This document shows positions 25,691 through 34,420 of a stretch of 64,000 nucleotides of DNA, piece by piece. The notes below the pieces were generated by a model, which ran no database searches, was not told the DNA's origin, and saw only the letters and a program-made list of their open reading frames with translations. The translations under genes were made by a program, and so were the position numbers. This DNA is from Nitratireductor sp. (GTDB taxonomy: Bacteria > Pseudomonadota > Alphaproteobacteria > Rhizobiales > Rhizobiaceae), in NCBI GenBank assembly GCA_020637805.1, contig JACKJU010000003.1, positions 62,001-126,000 on the forward strand, given 5' to 3'. Each line of letters starts with the position of its first letter. Position 1 is the first letter of the stretch.

Positions 25691-26728
25691 TCACGCACTC
25701 GAACTCCGTCGGGCACTGCCCGTGCTCTCGCGCTCGATTACCTCGAACCCCAGGTCCACGACCGGATTTTCGGGCTCCTGGCCCTCGATTGCGGACAGCA
25801 GCATTTGCATCGCCATGGTTCCCATCTTCTCGCGATACGTCCGCACACTGGTCAGTGCCGGATGGGCAAGCGCTGAAAACTCCATGTCGTTGAAGCCGCA
25901 AATGGCAATCTGTTCCGGAACACTTACCCCGCGCCGCTGGCACTCGAAGAGCGCACCCAGTGCAAGGTCGTCGTTGATGCACAGGACTGCATCCGTATCA
26001 GGTGCCTTTTCAAGCAGTTCTCCCGCCAGCATGCTTCCGATCCTCACACTGGTGGTTCTTGGACTGGTGATGATCTTCGCCTCATCGAGAAGTCCGGCGC
26101 TGCGGGCAGTGTCCTTGAAGGCCGCGATGCGTTTCTCGGTTCGCGGGTCGAGCCGCGCCGCCAGCAAGCCGAGCCTGGAAAAACCGCTCTCAATCAGGTG
26201 CAGTGTGGCGGCTTTCGCTGCCTCGTAGTGGGAAAAGCCGATCATCATGTCGAATGGATCATCGCCCAGGTCCATGATCTGCACGATCCTGCAATTGGCT
26301 TCTCGCAGGATCGCGGCGGTTCGTCCGGTCTGGTTGATGCCAGAAACAATCATGCCGGCAGGCTTCTGGTTGAGAAAGGTTCGGACGATCCGTTCCTCCT
26401 CGTCGGGCGAGTAGCGCGTGTTCGCGAACTGGACCTGGAAATTCGAGCCGTCCGCCACATCGTAGATTCCGCGAAGCACCTCGGCGAAGACGTTGTTCGA
26501 GATGGAGGGAACCAGAACGCCGATCACATTGGTGCGGCCGGCGGCAAGTGCCCTGGCATTCGGATTGGGAACGAAGCCAAGCCGGTCAATGACCAGGTTT
26601 ATCTTTTCGATGGTCTTCGCGGACACCCGTTCGGGCTGGCTGAGCGCACGCGAAACCGTCATCAGGCTGACGCCCGCCTCCCTCGCGACATCGCTGATCG
26701 TGATTGTCTTACGCTTCCCCAGATCCAC
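25691..26728 (-). CDS. LacI-family regulator of the second sugar ABC operon
   Basis: A 345-residue repressor with helix-turn-helix ISDVAREAGVSLMTVSRALSQ near residues 11-31 and a sensor domain. GTG 26728 is chosen because GGAGG lies eight bases before it; an in-frame TTG at 26785 has no binding site and touches the operator at 26786. It is divergent from the binding-protein gene at 26961. The stop lies 34 bases beyond the terminator of the left operon. Confidence 0.87.
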   Translation of the reverse strand: MDLGKRKTITISDVAREAGVSLMTVSRALSQPERVSAKTIEKINLVIDRLGFVPNPNARALAAGRTNVIGVLVPSISNNVFAEVLRGIYDVADGSNFQVQFANTRYSPDEEERIVRTFLNQKPAGMIVSGINQTGRTAAILREANCRIVQIMDLGDDPFDMMIGFSHYEAAKAATLHLIESGFSRLGLLAARLDPRTEKRIAAFKDTARSAGLLDEAKIITSPRTTSVRIGSMLAGELLEKAPDTDAVLCINDDLALGALFECQRRGVSVPEQIAICGFNDMEFSALAHPALTSVRTYREKMGTMAMQMLLSAIEGQEPENPVVDLGFEVIERESTGSARRSSSA

Positions 26729-26785
26729 CCCAATGGCCTCCGCCGCACACAGAATATCAGTACTCGAATGAATCGGACTTGACAA

Positions 26786-26801
26786 ATGTTAGCGCTATCA
26801 T
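26786..26801. promoter_or_regulatory. LacI-type operator, second sugar ABC operon
   Basis: ATGTTAGCGCTATCAT, a 16-base palindrome with one mismatched pair and the TTAGCGCTAA-like centre found at many LacI-family sites. It lies 58 bases upstream of the regulator and 160 bases upstream of the binding-protein gene. The core differs from the TTATCGATAA sites of the idonate island, which suggests a separate regulon. Confidence 0.7.
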
Positions 26802-26960
26802 ATCAAATTGGAAGGGAAGTGCCGAATTTTCGATTGCCAGTGGAGGAGGATCTGCGAGGCGGTCGTTTGCTGTGCGGGGCTTCACGATCCGTAACGAATG
26901 CGAGCTATTTCCGGCATGTCATTCTTTCAGATCGTCGTGACCAACCAAGTGGAGGAAATC

Positions 26961-28094
26961 ATGACAAGATTGAAATTGCTGACGGCAACTGCCGCGCTGG
27001 CGCTTGCCAGTCAGATGGCATTTGCCGGGCCGAAAGAAGTCTCGGGGCCAGGCGTCGATGCGGAGTGCTTTGCACCCTGGGATGCCAGCACCAAATACTA
27101 TCAGTGGGATGCCAAGGAAGGTCCCTACAGGATTGCCGTGGTGAACGGATTTGTCGGTAACACCTGGCGCATCCAGATGATCAAGACGGCAAAGGCCTAT
27201 GCCGAGGATCCAACGATCAAGGACAAGATCAAGGAGTTCAAGGTGGTTTCCACCGGCACGGATGCTCCGGCCCAGCTTGGCGCGATCGAGGACTTCATCA
27301 ACCAGGGATATGACGCGATCGTCACGATTGCGGTTTCTCCCGACGGGTTCGACAGGGTGATCCGTCTTGCAGACAAGAACAATGTCGTGATCGTGCCGTT
27401 CGACAACGTGCTTGATACCGACAAGGTCATGCAGGTCAACGAGGACCAGCTCAAGATGGGCAGGATGTGGGCCCAGTTCGCCATGGACGAACTCAAGGCC
27501 AAGGGCGTCACTTCCGGAAAGATCCTCGAAGTTCGCGGTCTGCCCGGAAACTCTGTCGACCGTGACAGGTCAATCGGCATCAACGAGGTCATCAAGGCTT
27601 CCGATGGCGACTGGGATGTCGTTTCGGTGGTCGGCAACTGGGATGACGGCACGACACAGAAAGTGGTCGCGGACGCTATCGCGGTCCACGGTCAGTTCGT
27701 GGCCGTGGTTGGACAGGGCGGCTCGAACGGTGTGATCCAGGCGCTCAAGGATGCCAACCATCCCTGGGTTCCGGTGGCCGGTGAGTCCGAAAACGGATTC
27801 CGCAAAGCCATAGCGCAGTATTCGAATGATGGGTTGAAGGGGATCTCGATTGGCCAGTCACCGGGTCTTGTCGCAATTGCGATGAAGGCGGCGGTGGCGG
27901 CGCTCGAGGGCAAGGTTGTGCCTCAGCTCATCTCCGTGCCATTGCCGGTTGCAACCTACAAGGACCTCAAGGATGGCGAGAACTACTGGTCCAATCTTCC
28001 GGACAACTTCTTCACCGTCAACGAGTTCCCGCCATGTGGCGTGAACATCTCGGGTCCTGCCATCATGGCGCAGGATGAAAGCGACGTGAAGTAA
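26961..28094 (+). CDS. Sugar ABC transporter periplasmic binding protein
   Basis: A 377-residue protein with a signal peptide (about 22 residues, cleaved after AFA) and a type I binding fold (YRIAVVNGFVGNTWRIQM, then GYDAIVTIAVSPDGFDRVI, then VAVVGQGGSNG). A short Cys-containing segment follows the signal (DAECFAP), and another Cys is near the C-terminus (PPCGVN); a disulphide is possible. GGAGG precedes ATG 26961. First gene of an operon with ATPase, two permeases and an SMP-30 lactonase; a strong hairpin follows it. Confidence 0.9.
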   Translation: MTRLKLLTATAALALASQMAFAGPKEVSGPGVDAECFAPWDASTKYYQWDAKEGPYRIAVVNGFVGNTWRIQMIKTAKAYAEDPTIKDKIKEFKVVSTGTDAPAQLGAIEDFINQGYDAIVTIAVSPDGFDRVIRLADKNNVVIVPFDNVLDTDKVMQVNEDQLKMGRMWAQFAMDELKAKGVTSGKILEVRGLPGNSVDRDRSIGINEVIKASDGDWDVVSVVGNWDDGTTQKVVADAIAVHGQFVAVVGQGGSNGVIQALKDANHPWVPVAGESENGFRKAIAQYSNDGLKGISIGQSPGLVAIAMKAAVAALEGKVVPQLISVPLPVATYKDLKDGENYWSNLPDNFFTVNEFPPCGVNISGPAIMAQDESDVK

Positions 28095-28114
28095 GCAGCC
28101 TCGGCTGGGTGGAT

Positions 28115-28145
28115 GGCGGTCCCGGGTCTTGCGCCCGGGACCGCC
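28115..28145 (+). terminator. Intercistronic hairpin after binding-protein gene
   Basis: GGCGGTCCCGGG and CCCGGGACCGCC form a perfect 12-base-pair stem with a seven-base loop, with no T-run. Placed between the binding-protein and ATPase genes, it probably protects the upstream mRNA or attenuates read-through. Confidence 0.6.
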
Positions 28146-28203
28146 TGCTCTCACAATTCAGGCCATGCTCTCCTGTGATCGGCAGGAGAGGCGGGGGGAC
28201 GGT

Positions 28204-29715
28204 TTGGACAATCCAATCATCGAATATCGTGGAGTTTCGAAGCACTTCTCGGGCGTTCGCGCCCTCGATAATGTTGACTTTTCGTGCCGCTCGGGCTCCG
28301 TGCACGCAATTCTGGGAGAAAACGGCGCCGGCAAGTCAACGCTGATCAAGATAATGTCCGGTGTATTGCAGCCCGATTCAGGAGAGATCATGTTTGAGGG
28401 AAAGCCGGTGGCCTTTTCCTCGCCGGATGAGGCAACGCGAGCCGGCATCGTGTGCATGTTCCAGGAATTGTCGCTGATCCCGGATCTCTCTGTCGCCGAC
28501 AACATCTCGATTTCCGACCCACCGCGCCGCTTCGGACTGATTGACCGGCGTGCACAGGTGCGTCTCGCCGAAGAACTGCTCGCGCGCGTCAGATGCGAGG
28601 ATGTCGACCCCGGCACGCTGGTTCGCGATCTGTCGCTTTCGCGCAGGCAGATGGTCGAGATTGCAAAGGCACTTGGCCGTTCGCCCAAGGTGCTAATCCT
28701 CGATGAGGCGACTTCTGCCCTTACTGCGAGGGACGTTCAGACGGTTTACGACCTGCTGGCGGAACTCAAGCACGATGGTGTCGCCAGCCTGTTCATTTCT
28801 CATCGAATGCACGAGGTGGAAGCGCTTTGCGACATGCTGTCGGTGTTCCGGAACGGGCAGCACATCGAAACCTTTGCAAAGGGTGCACGCACGGATGCGG
28901 AAATAGTGCGCCTGATGATCGGGAGGGATGTCGAGGCGCAGTTTCCTCCAAAACCGGGTCCGGCAAGGGCCGAACCGCTTCTGACCGTCCGTGATTTGAA
29001 ATGGGAGAACAGGCTCAAGGGCGTGGATCTGGCAGTCGGAAGAGGCGAAATCGTTGGCCTCGGCGGACTTGACGGTCAGGGACAGAAGGAACTGCTTCTG
29101 GGTCTCTTCGGCGTTCTTCGTGGCGTCGGGGGAACAGTTGAAATTGCAGGCAGGAAGGGGGTGCCCGGTTCGCCTCACAGCGCCAAGACGGCCTCCACCC
29201 GAATGGCGCTTGTTCCGGAGGACCGCAAGACGGAAGGCCTGATGCTGAACATGTCGATAAACGACAATCTCCTGGCCGCCTCCTTCCCACAGATTTCGCG
29301 CGGCCCCCTCATCGATCCGGCGCTGGCCGACCAGGCGGTATCGGAGGCAATCGAAAAGCTCAGCATCAAGATCGGGTCGCCGTCCGATCCGGTGATGACG
29401 CTGTCGGGCGGAAATCAACAGAAGGTCGTCATCGCCAAATGGCTGATGATCGATCCCGACATCATCCTTCTCAATGACCCGACCCGTGGCATCGATGTTG
29501 GTACCAAGCAGGAAATCTACAAACTCATGCGCGCGCTTGCCGACGAGGGCAGGGCCATACTCTTCTACTCCTCCGACTATGCCGAACTCGTCGGATGCTG
29601 CGACCGTGTTTCCATTCTCTATGACGGGCGCATCGTCAGCGAGTTGGAAGGCGACGGAATTACGGAGGAAGGAATCGTGGCTGCATCGCTGAACATCGGA
29701 GTCGAGGCAGCGTGA
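28204..29715 (+). CDS. Sugar ABC transporter ATPase, two nucleotide-binding domains
   Basis: A 503-residue RbsA-class protein. The first domain has GENGAGKST near residue 39 but a divergent signature (LSLSRRQMVEIAKA) and Walker B LILDEATSA, with Ala where Pro is usual. The second domain has the LSGGNQQKVVIAKW signature and LNDPTRGIDVG, with Asn replacing the Walker B Asp-Glu pair's first acid. TTG 28204 is favoured by the purine-rich GGAGAGGCGGGGGGA before it; the in-frame ATG at 28165 is the alternative. The stop overlaps the permease start (GTGA). Confidence 0.85.
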   Translation: MDNPIIEYRGVSKHFSGVRALDNVDFSCRSGSVHAILGENGAGKSTLIKIMSGVLQPDSGEIMFEGKPVAFSSPDEATRAGIVCMFQELSLIPDLSVADNISISDPPRRFGLIDRRAQVRLAEELLARVRCEDVDPGTLVRDLSLSRRQMVEIAKALGRSPKVLILDEATSALTARDVQTVYDLLAELKHDGVASLFISHRMHEVEALCDMLSVFRNGQHIETFAKGARTDAEIVRLMIGRDVEAQFPPKPGPARAEPLLTVRDLKWENRLKGVDLAVGRGEIVGLGGLDGQGQKELLLGLFGVLRGVGGTVEIAGRKGVPGSPHSAKTASTRMALVPEDRKTEGLMLNMSINDNLLAASFPQISRGPLIDPALADQAVSEAIEKLSIKIGSPSDPVMTLSGGNQQKVVIAKWLMIDPDIILLNDPTRGIDVGTKQEIYKLMRALADEGRAILFYSSDYAELVGCCDRVSILYDGRIVSELEGDGITEEGIVAASLNIGVEAA

Positions 29716-30755
29716 AAATATATGAGAAGATAGCGGGATGGATCCGCCAGAACCGTGGCTTCGCAGGTGCGTTGCTGCTCTTTTCGGTTCTCTACCTGCT
29801 CTACAACATTCTTCATCCAAGGGGATTTTCTGCGGCAGTCTTTGTGCAGAACTCCAATGAATCCGTCGCCCTTGCCTTTGTTGCAATGGCGCAGACACTT
29901 CCCGTTCTCCTTGGCGGTCTCGACCTCTCGGTAGGGGCGGTAATGACCCTGACGAGCTGTATCGCCTCGACATTGGTCAGCGGTTCGCCGGCCGAAATCA
30001 TTTTCGGAATGTTTGTAACGTTGCTTGCCGGAACCGCATTCGGTTTCATGAACGGCGTGATCGTGGTCTATGGACGCATACAGCCAATTATCGCGACCCT
30101 GGCGACGGGGGCCATCGCCATCGGGCTGGCCCTTTGGATCAGGCCAAAGCCCGGCGGCGACGTCGACGGTGATCTCAACTGGGCGCTCACCAACACGGTC
30201 TGGGACTTCTTCGACACATATGGCCTCGACGCTGATGCACCCTGGCTTCGGCCCTTCGCTGATCTCCCGGTTCCGGTGTTGATCCTTTTTGGCATCGCAC
30301 TCGTCGTGTGGCTGCCGTTCAAGCGTTCGGTAACAGGGCGGACGGTCTATGCAATCGGCTCCGCGGAAGGGGCTGCATACATGTCCGGCTTGCCGATCAA
30401 CCGGGCAAAGATCGCCGCATTCACCCTGGGCGGGTTCTTCGCCGCTTGCGGGGGGCTCTATCTTGCAATCCAGACCTCTTCCGGCAATGCCGACATTCAG
30501 CAGGCTGGTGCCTACACGCTTAATTCCATTGCGGCGGTCGTCCTTGGTGGCACATCGCTGCTGGGCGGCATTGGCGGCGCGATTGGAAGCCTGGTCGGAG
30601 CCATGATCCTGCGAGTGATCTCCTTCTATTTCAGGATACTCTCCATTGATCCGCTGCTTCAGCCCCTCATCGAGGGACTGGTGCTGCTCGTCGCTGTATC
30701 GTTCGGCGCGATCCGCACGCTGCGCGTGAAGAACAAACTGGAACTGTTTCGGTGA
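29712..30755 (+). CDS. Sugar ABC transporter permease 1
   Basis: A 347-residue RbsC-class permease with about ten helices. It has the LLGGLDLSVGAVMTL family segment and the loop YAIGSAEGAAYMSGLPINRAKI. It starts with GTG overlapping the ATPase stop (GTGA), so translation is coupled. A second permease gene follows, and the two may form a heterodimeric channel. Confidence 0.9.
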   Translation: MKIYEKIAGWIRQNRGFAGALLLFSVLYLLYNILHPRGFSAAVFVQNSNESVALAFVAMAQTLPVLLGGLDLSVGAVMTLTSCIASTLVSGSPAEIIFGMFVTLLAGTAFGFMNGVIVVYGRIQPIIATLATGAIAIGLALWIRPKPGGDVDGDLNWALTNTVWDFFDTYGLDADAPWLRPFADLPVPVLILFGIALVVWLPFKRSVTGRTVYAIGSAEGAAYMSGLPINRAKIAAFTLGGFFAACGGLYLAIQTSSGNADIQQAGAYTLNSIAAVVLGGTSLLGGIGGAIGSLVGAMILRVISFYFRILSIDPLLQPLIEGLVLLVAVSFGAIRTLRVKNKLELFR

Positions 30756-30763
30756 GGCCCCGC

Positions 30764-31714
30764 ATGTTCAACCGCTTGTCACCCGAAAACAAACCGATCG
30801 CCATCGCGGCGGCCTTCGTCGTCGTGATCCTCCTGGTGGGCACGGTCTACACGCTGGCGACCAGTGGCACGGCCCCGCTGCTTTCACCTGTCTACCTTCT
30901 CCAGCAGTTGCAGACGGGGTCCTTCCTCGGGATATGCGCAGCTGGCATGATGATGGTCATACTTCTCGGCCACATCGACCTCTCGATACCCTGGACACTC
31001 GCCGCGGCTGCGATGACCGCATCGGCCATCGGCGGCGACATGGCGCTTCCCGTGGCGCTCGGTGTTGGGCTGACAGTCGGGCTGGTCAATGGCTTCGGGG
31101 TCGCGTTTTTGCGCATCCCGTCGATGATCTTCACGCTTGGTGTCGATACCGTCCTGCGCGGGCTCATGGTTGCCCAGACCGGCGGGTTCGCACCACAGGA
31201 TCGCGCGACGCCGCTAATGCTGTTTCTTGCAAAGGACAAGGTCCTGGGAATCCCGGTGGCCATTTTCGTCTGGGCGGCGGTTTCGATTGTCATCTCAGTA
31301 ATTCTCACCAGGACTGGATTTGGCAAATCGGTCTATGCCACCGGTTCGCGCGAGGGAGCAGCCTACCTGTCCGGCATTCGCACGAGAGCCATCATCATCG
31401 GCGCCTTCGTGATCTCGGGAATGTGTGCGGCAATCGCAGGCTTTCTCCTTACCGGATATTCGGCGAAGGCATATCAGGGCATGGGCAACGCATTCCTGCT
31501 GCCGGCAATCGCGGCGGTGGTGCTCGGAGGAACGCATATCCTTGGCGGACGCGGCCGCTATGTCGGCACGCTGGTGGGGGTGATCCTTATCGTGCTCCTG
31601 AATTCTGTGCTATCGATCATGCAGATGGCCGAGGCGGGACGTCAGATCATTTACGGTACCGTGATTATCGGAATGCTTCTCGTCTATGGCCGCAACACAC
31701 GCATAATTTCCTGA
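30764..31714 (+). CDS. Sugar ABC transporter permease 2
   Basis: A 316-residue RbsC-class permease with about nine or ten helices. It has MMMVILLGHIDLSIPWTL in place of the usual GGIDLSVG segment and the loop YATGSREGAAYLSGIRTRAI. ATG 30764 has GAGG six bases upstream; GTG 30752 (GTGA overlap with permease 1) is an alternative start. Pairing with the 29712 product is inferred from adjacency and from both having similar length and class. Confidence 0.88.
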   Translation: MFNRLSPENKPIAIAAAFVVVILLVGTVYTLATSGTAPLLSPVYLLQQLQTGSFLGICAAGMMMVILLGHIDLSIPWTLAAAAMTASAIGGDMALPVALGVGLTVGLVNGFGVAFLRIPSMIFTLGVDTVLRGLMVAQTGGFAPQDRATPLMLFLAKDKVLGIPVAIFVWAAVSIVISVILTRTGFGKSVYATGSREGAAYLSGIRTRAIIIGAFVISGMCAAIAGFLLTGYSAKAYQGMGNAFLLPAIAAVVLGGTHILGGRGRYVGTLVGVILIVLLNSVLSIMQMAEAGRQIIYGTVIIGMLLVYGRNTRIIS

Positions 31715-31725
31715 CGGAGTGGACA

Positions 31726-32631
31726 ATGCCTGCAAGAGACTATGATATCCGGGACGACCGGTTCGCAAAACTCATTCACATGAATGCGGGACCGGAGGTC
31801 CTTTGGACAGGGGGCAGGTGGACGGAAGGTCCGGCTTACTTTGCTGCCGGGCGCTATCTGATCTGGTCCGACATTCCCAATAACCGCCTGATGCGCTGGG
31901 ACGAGATGAACGGAGCCGTTTCGGTATTCGAGCAGCCCAGCGAGAACCAGAACGGCCATACCACCGACCTTCAGGGAAGGCTGGTCGCATGCGAACACCG
32001 TGGCCGTTGTGTCAGCCGCTACGAGCATGACGGTACCAAGACCATCCTGGCAGACAGTTTCGCTGGCAAGCGCCTGAATTCGCCGAACGATGTGGTGGTG
32101 AAATCCGACGGCGCGATCTGGTTCACCGATCCCTCCTATGGAATTGACAGCGACTATGAAGGCGATGCTTCTCCGATGGAGCAGGACGGCCGCCACGTGT
32201 ACCGCATCGATCCCGACGGAAGCCTCACACGCGTGATCGATGACATGAAGCAGCCGAACGGCCTGGCGTTCTCACCGGATGAATCGATCCTCTACGTTGC
32301 AGACACCGGCAAGACGCATTTTCCCGATTGCGAACCCGTGATCCGCGCCTACAAGGTCTCCTCCGACGGAAGAAGTGCAAGCGAAGGTGTGGATTTCGTC
32401 ACCTGCGACAACGGTCTCTTCGACGGATTCAGGATCGACACGGACGGCAATATCTGGTCATCGGCGGGCGATGGCATTCACTGCTTTTCGTCCGATGGCA
32501 CCTTGCTTGGAAAGATCCTGATCGACGAGGTCGTTTCCAATGTCTGTTTCGGTGGGCCAAAGCGCAACCGGCTCTTCATTTGTTCCACCACCAGCCTCAG
32601 ATCCGTCTACGTGAACGCTAGGGGATGCTGA
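31726..32631 (+). CDS. SMP-30/gluconolactonase family lactonase
   Basis: A 301-residue beta-propeller with WTEGPAYF, the NSPNDVVVKSDGAIWFTDPSYG block, NGLAFSPDESILYVADTG and FDGFRIDTDGNIW. It is a close paralogue of the enzyme at 18474, sharing several blocks almost word for word. It lies 11 bases after permease 2, so lactone hydrolysis is coupled to the transporter. The imported sugar is probably oxidised to a lactone, or the lactone itself is imported. Confidence 0.9.
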   Translation: MPARDYDIRDDRFAKLIHMNAGPEVLWTGGRWTEGPAYFAAGRYLIWSDIPNNRLMRWDEMNGAVSVFEQPSENQNGHTTDLQGRLVACEHRGRCVSRYEHDGTKTILADSFAGKRLNSPNDVVVKSDGAIWFTDPSYGIDSDYEGDASPMEQDGRHVYRIDPDGSLTRVIDDMKQPNGLAFSPDESILYVADTGKTHFPDCEPVIRAYKVSSDGRSASEGVDFVTCDNGLFDGFRIDTDGNIWSSAGDGIHCFSSDGTLLGKILIDEVVSNVCFGGPKRNRLFICSTTSLRSVYVNARGC

Positions 32632-32698
32632 ACCTCCAAAGCCGGGGACAGCCCGACCACGGACATCAGCTTTGTTTCTGAACTTGCCGTTGAGGACG

Positions 32699-33580
32699 CT
32701 AAGGTGTCTGGCGCGACAGGAACTCACGTATCGCGCCTGCCATTGCGCGCGCCGGGGCTTCTTCCATGTGCCAGTGGTGGTGGCCCGGAATATCAAGCGT
32801 GGTCAGGTTCGGCACCTTTTCTGCTGCGAGCTTGCGGGCTGCTTCCCAGAAGGTCTTCATGTGCTCCGCAGGCGTGGCCCAGATGTTCAACACCGGCATC
32901 TTGAGCGCATCAAGCATGGTTTCGATCTGGCCCTGGTTCAGCTTGACCGCTGATGCGCCCGAAAGCAGCGGATCGCCCCGCCATTCGAAACCGTCCTCTG
33001 TCTGGCGAAGCGCCCGGCTTGCCAGCAGTTTCGCCACATGCGGCGGTTCTCCGGATCGCGAACGGCGCTCCACGAATTCCGCCACGCTCGCAAAGACGCG
33101 CGTCTTCTTGTTTGACAGGCGCGCTCTGTCTTTCATGAAGGCCTGCAACTGCGAAACGAAAACGGCATCTTCCACGGCCAGGGGGACCATGCCGTCCAGC
33201 GTGACAAGATGGCTGACCCGTTCGGGCCTGGCTGCCGCCAGCAACGCAGCGATCATCGCTCCGCGCGAATGCCCGAGGAGAATGTAGTCTTCCCGTCCGA
33301 GGCGGTCCAGCAGTTGGGAAAGCTGCGGCAGGTCATCCCAGATCTGGTAACCGCCAAAGGGCGAACGATGCCCGCTCAATCCGTGTCCTGGCAGGTCGAG
33401 CGCGATGAAACGGTACTCCGGCAGAAGTGGCCGCAGTACCGAGAAACTTTCGGCATTGTCCAGCCAGCCATGCAGCGAAATGATGACCGGAGCATCTTCA
33501 GGGCCGGATGCAAGACCTGCGAGTTCGACACCCTCGATGGTCCAGCTGCATTCCTCGATCATGCGCGGGTCATTTTCCAT
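32699..33580 (-). CDS. Alpha/beta hydrolase
   Basis: A 293-residue alpha/beta-hydrolase-fold protein. The oxyanion strand is ISLHGWLDN, the nucleophile elbow GHSRG (Ser near residue 104), an acid lies in the WATP-AEH region, and the catalytic His is in PGHHHWHMEE near residue 270. It is last in the minus-strand liv-type operon. It could hydrolyse an ester or amide brought in by that transporter; no substrate can be named. Confidence 0.88.
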   Translation of the reverse strand: MENDPRMIEECSWTIEGVELAGLASGPEDAPVIISLHGWLDNAESFSVLRPLLPEYRFIALDLPGHGLSGHRSPFGGYQIWDDLPQLSQLLDRLGREDYILLGHSRGAMIAALLAAARPERVSHLVTLDGMVPLAVEDAVFVSQLQAFMKDRARLSNKKTRVFASVAEFVERRSRSGEPPHVAKLLASRALRQTEDGFEWRGDPLLSGASAVKLNQGQIETMLDALKMPVLNIWATPAEHMKTFWEAARKLAAEKVPNLTTLDIPGHHHWHMEEAPARAMAGAIREFLSRQTP

Positions 33581-33692
33581 GCCGCGATTGTATCGCCCTG
33601 CAAGCTTCGGAATTCAATCTGGGAGGTCGAACATTTTCGCATGCCGGATGACCGGTGCAGGCAGCGCAGACAATGGCCTGATGGCTGACCCG

Positions 33693-34403
33693 CTACGCAA
33701 CGGCCGGGTTCGACTTGTTCACCGGCGCGGCATAGCCACCCCTTGAACTCGTCTTCAGCCCAATCCTTACGAAACCTTCGACGATGGCGACTGCGGCAGC
33801 CACCCCGTCGATCACGGGCAGGCCATGCTCGGCCGAAAGCGAGGCAGCAAGGTCTGTCATGCCTGCACATCCAAGAACGATTGCCTCTGCGCGATCTTCC
33901 GACACGGCGCGGCCGATTTCGGCACTTATTTTCGCGCGCGCGCTGGACCCCTCATGTTCAAGGTCGAGCACGGGCACTTCGGATGCCCTTACCTTCGAGC
34001 AGCGCGATGCCAGTCCGTAACGGACCAGATTGTGCTCGATTGCCGGTATCGAACGGGACAGGGTGGTCACGACCGAGAACTTGTTGGAAACGATCGAAGC
34101 CGCATGAAAGCCTGCCTCGCCGATGCCGATCACAGGTGCCTCCGTCATGCAGCGGACCGCGTCGAGACCGGTGTCGTCGAAACAGGCGATGATCACGGCA
34201 TCCGCGTCGCGATGTTCTGCAACTGTTTTGAGGAGGCCCGGAAGGCTCATGGCCTCATCGTAATAGCCCTCGATGCTCACGGGGCCTTCGGCAGGATTGA
34301 CTGCAATAATTTCCGTTCCGGGCGAGGCAGCTGCCCTTGCAGCTGCTCCGATCTTGCGGGTCATCGAGGCGGTTGTGTTCGGGTTTACAACAAGAATGCG
34401 CAT
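33693..34403 (-). CDS. Asp/Glu/hydantoin racemase family enzyme
   Basis: A 236-residue protein opening with MRILVVNPNTTASMT, the signature of the hydantoin/allantoin racemase branch. The two catalytic cysteines are in IIACFDDTG (near residue 74) and VLGCAGMTDL (near 179). It interconverts stereoisomers of hydantoin-like or amino-acid substrates, or isomerises maleate-like acids. It follows livF by 17 bases in the same direction, which suggests that the liv-type system imports its substrate. Confidence 0.88.
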   Translation of the reverse strand: MRILVVNPNTTASMTRKIGAAARAAASPGTEIIAVNPAEGPVSIEGYYDEAMSLPGLLKTVAEHRDADAVIIACFDDTGLDAVRCMTEAPVIGIGEAGFHAASIVSNKFSVVTTLSRSIPAIEHNLVRYGLASRCSKVRASEVPVLDLEHEGSSARAKISAEIGRAVSEDRAEAIVLGCAGMTDLAASLSAEHGLPVIDGVAAAVAIVEGFVRIGLKTSSRGGYAAPVNKSNPAVA

Positions 34404-34420
34404 TTCAGACCATCCAGAAA

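Noticed and set aside
30934..32631. A 565-codon frame that would fuse sequence from permease 2 with the SMP-30 lactonase
   Set aside because: The first part is permease 2 in another frame. The lactonase has its own start at 31726 with GGAG upstream.
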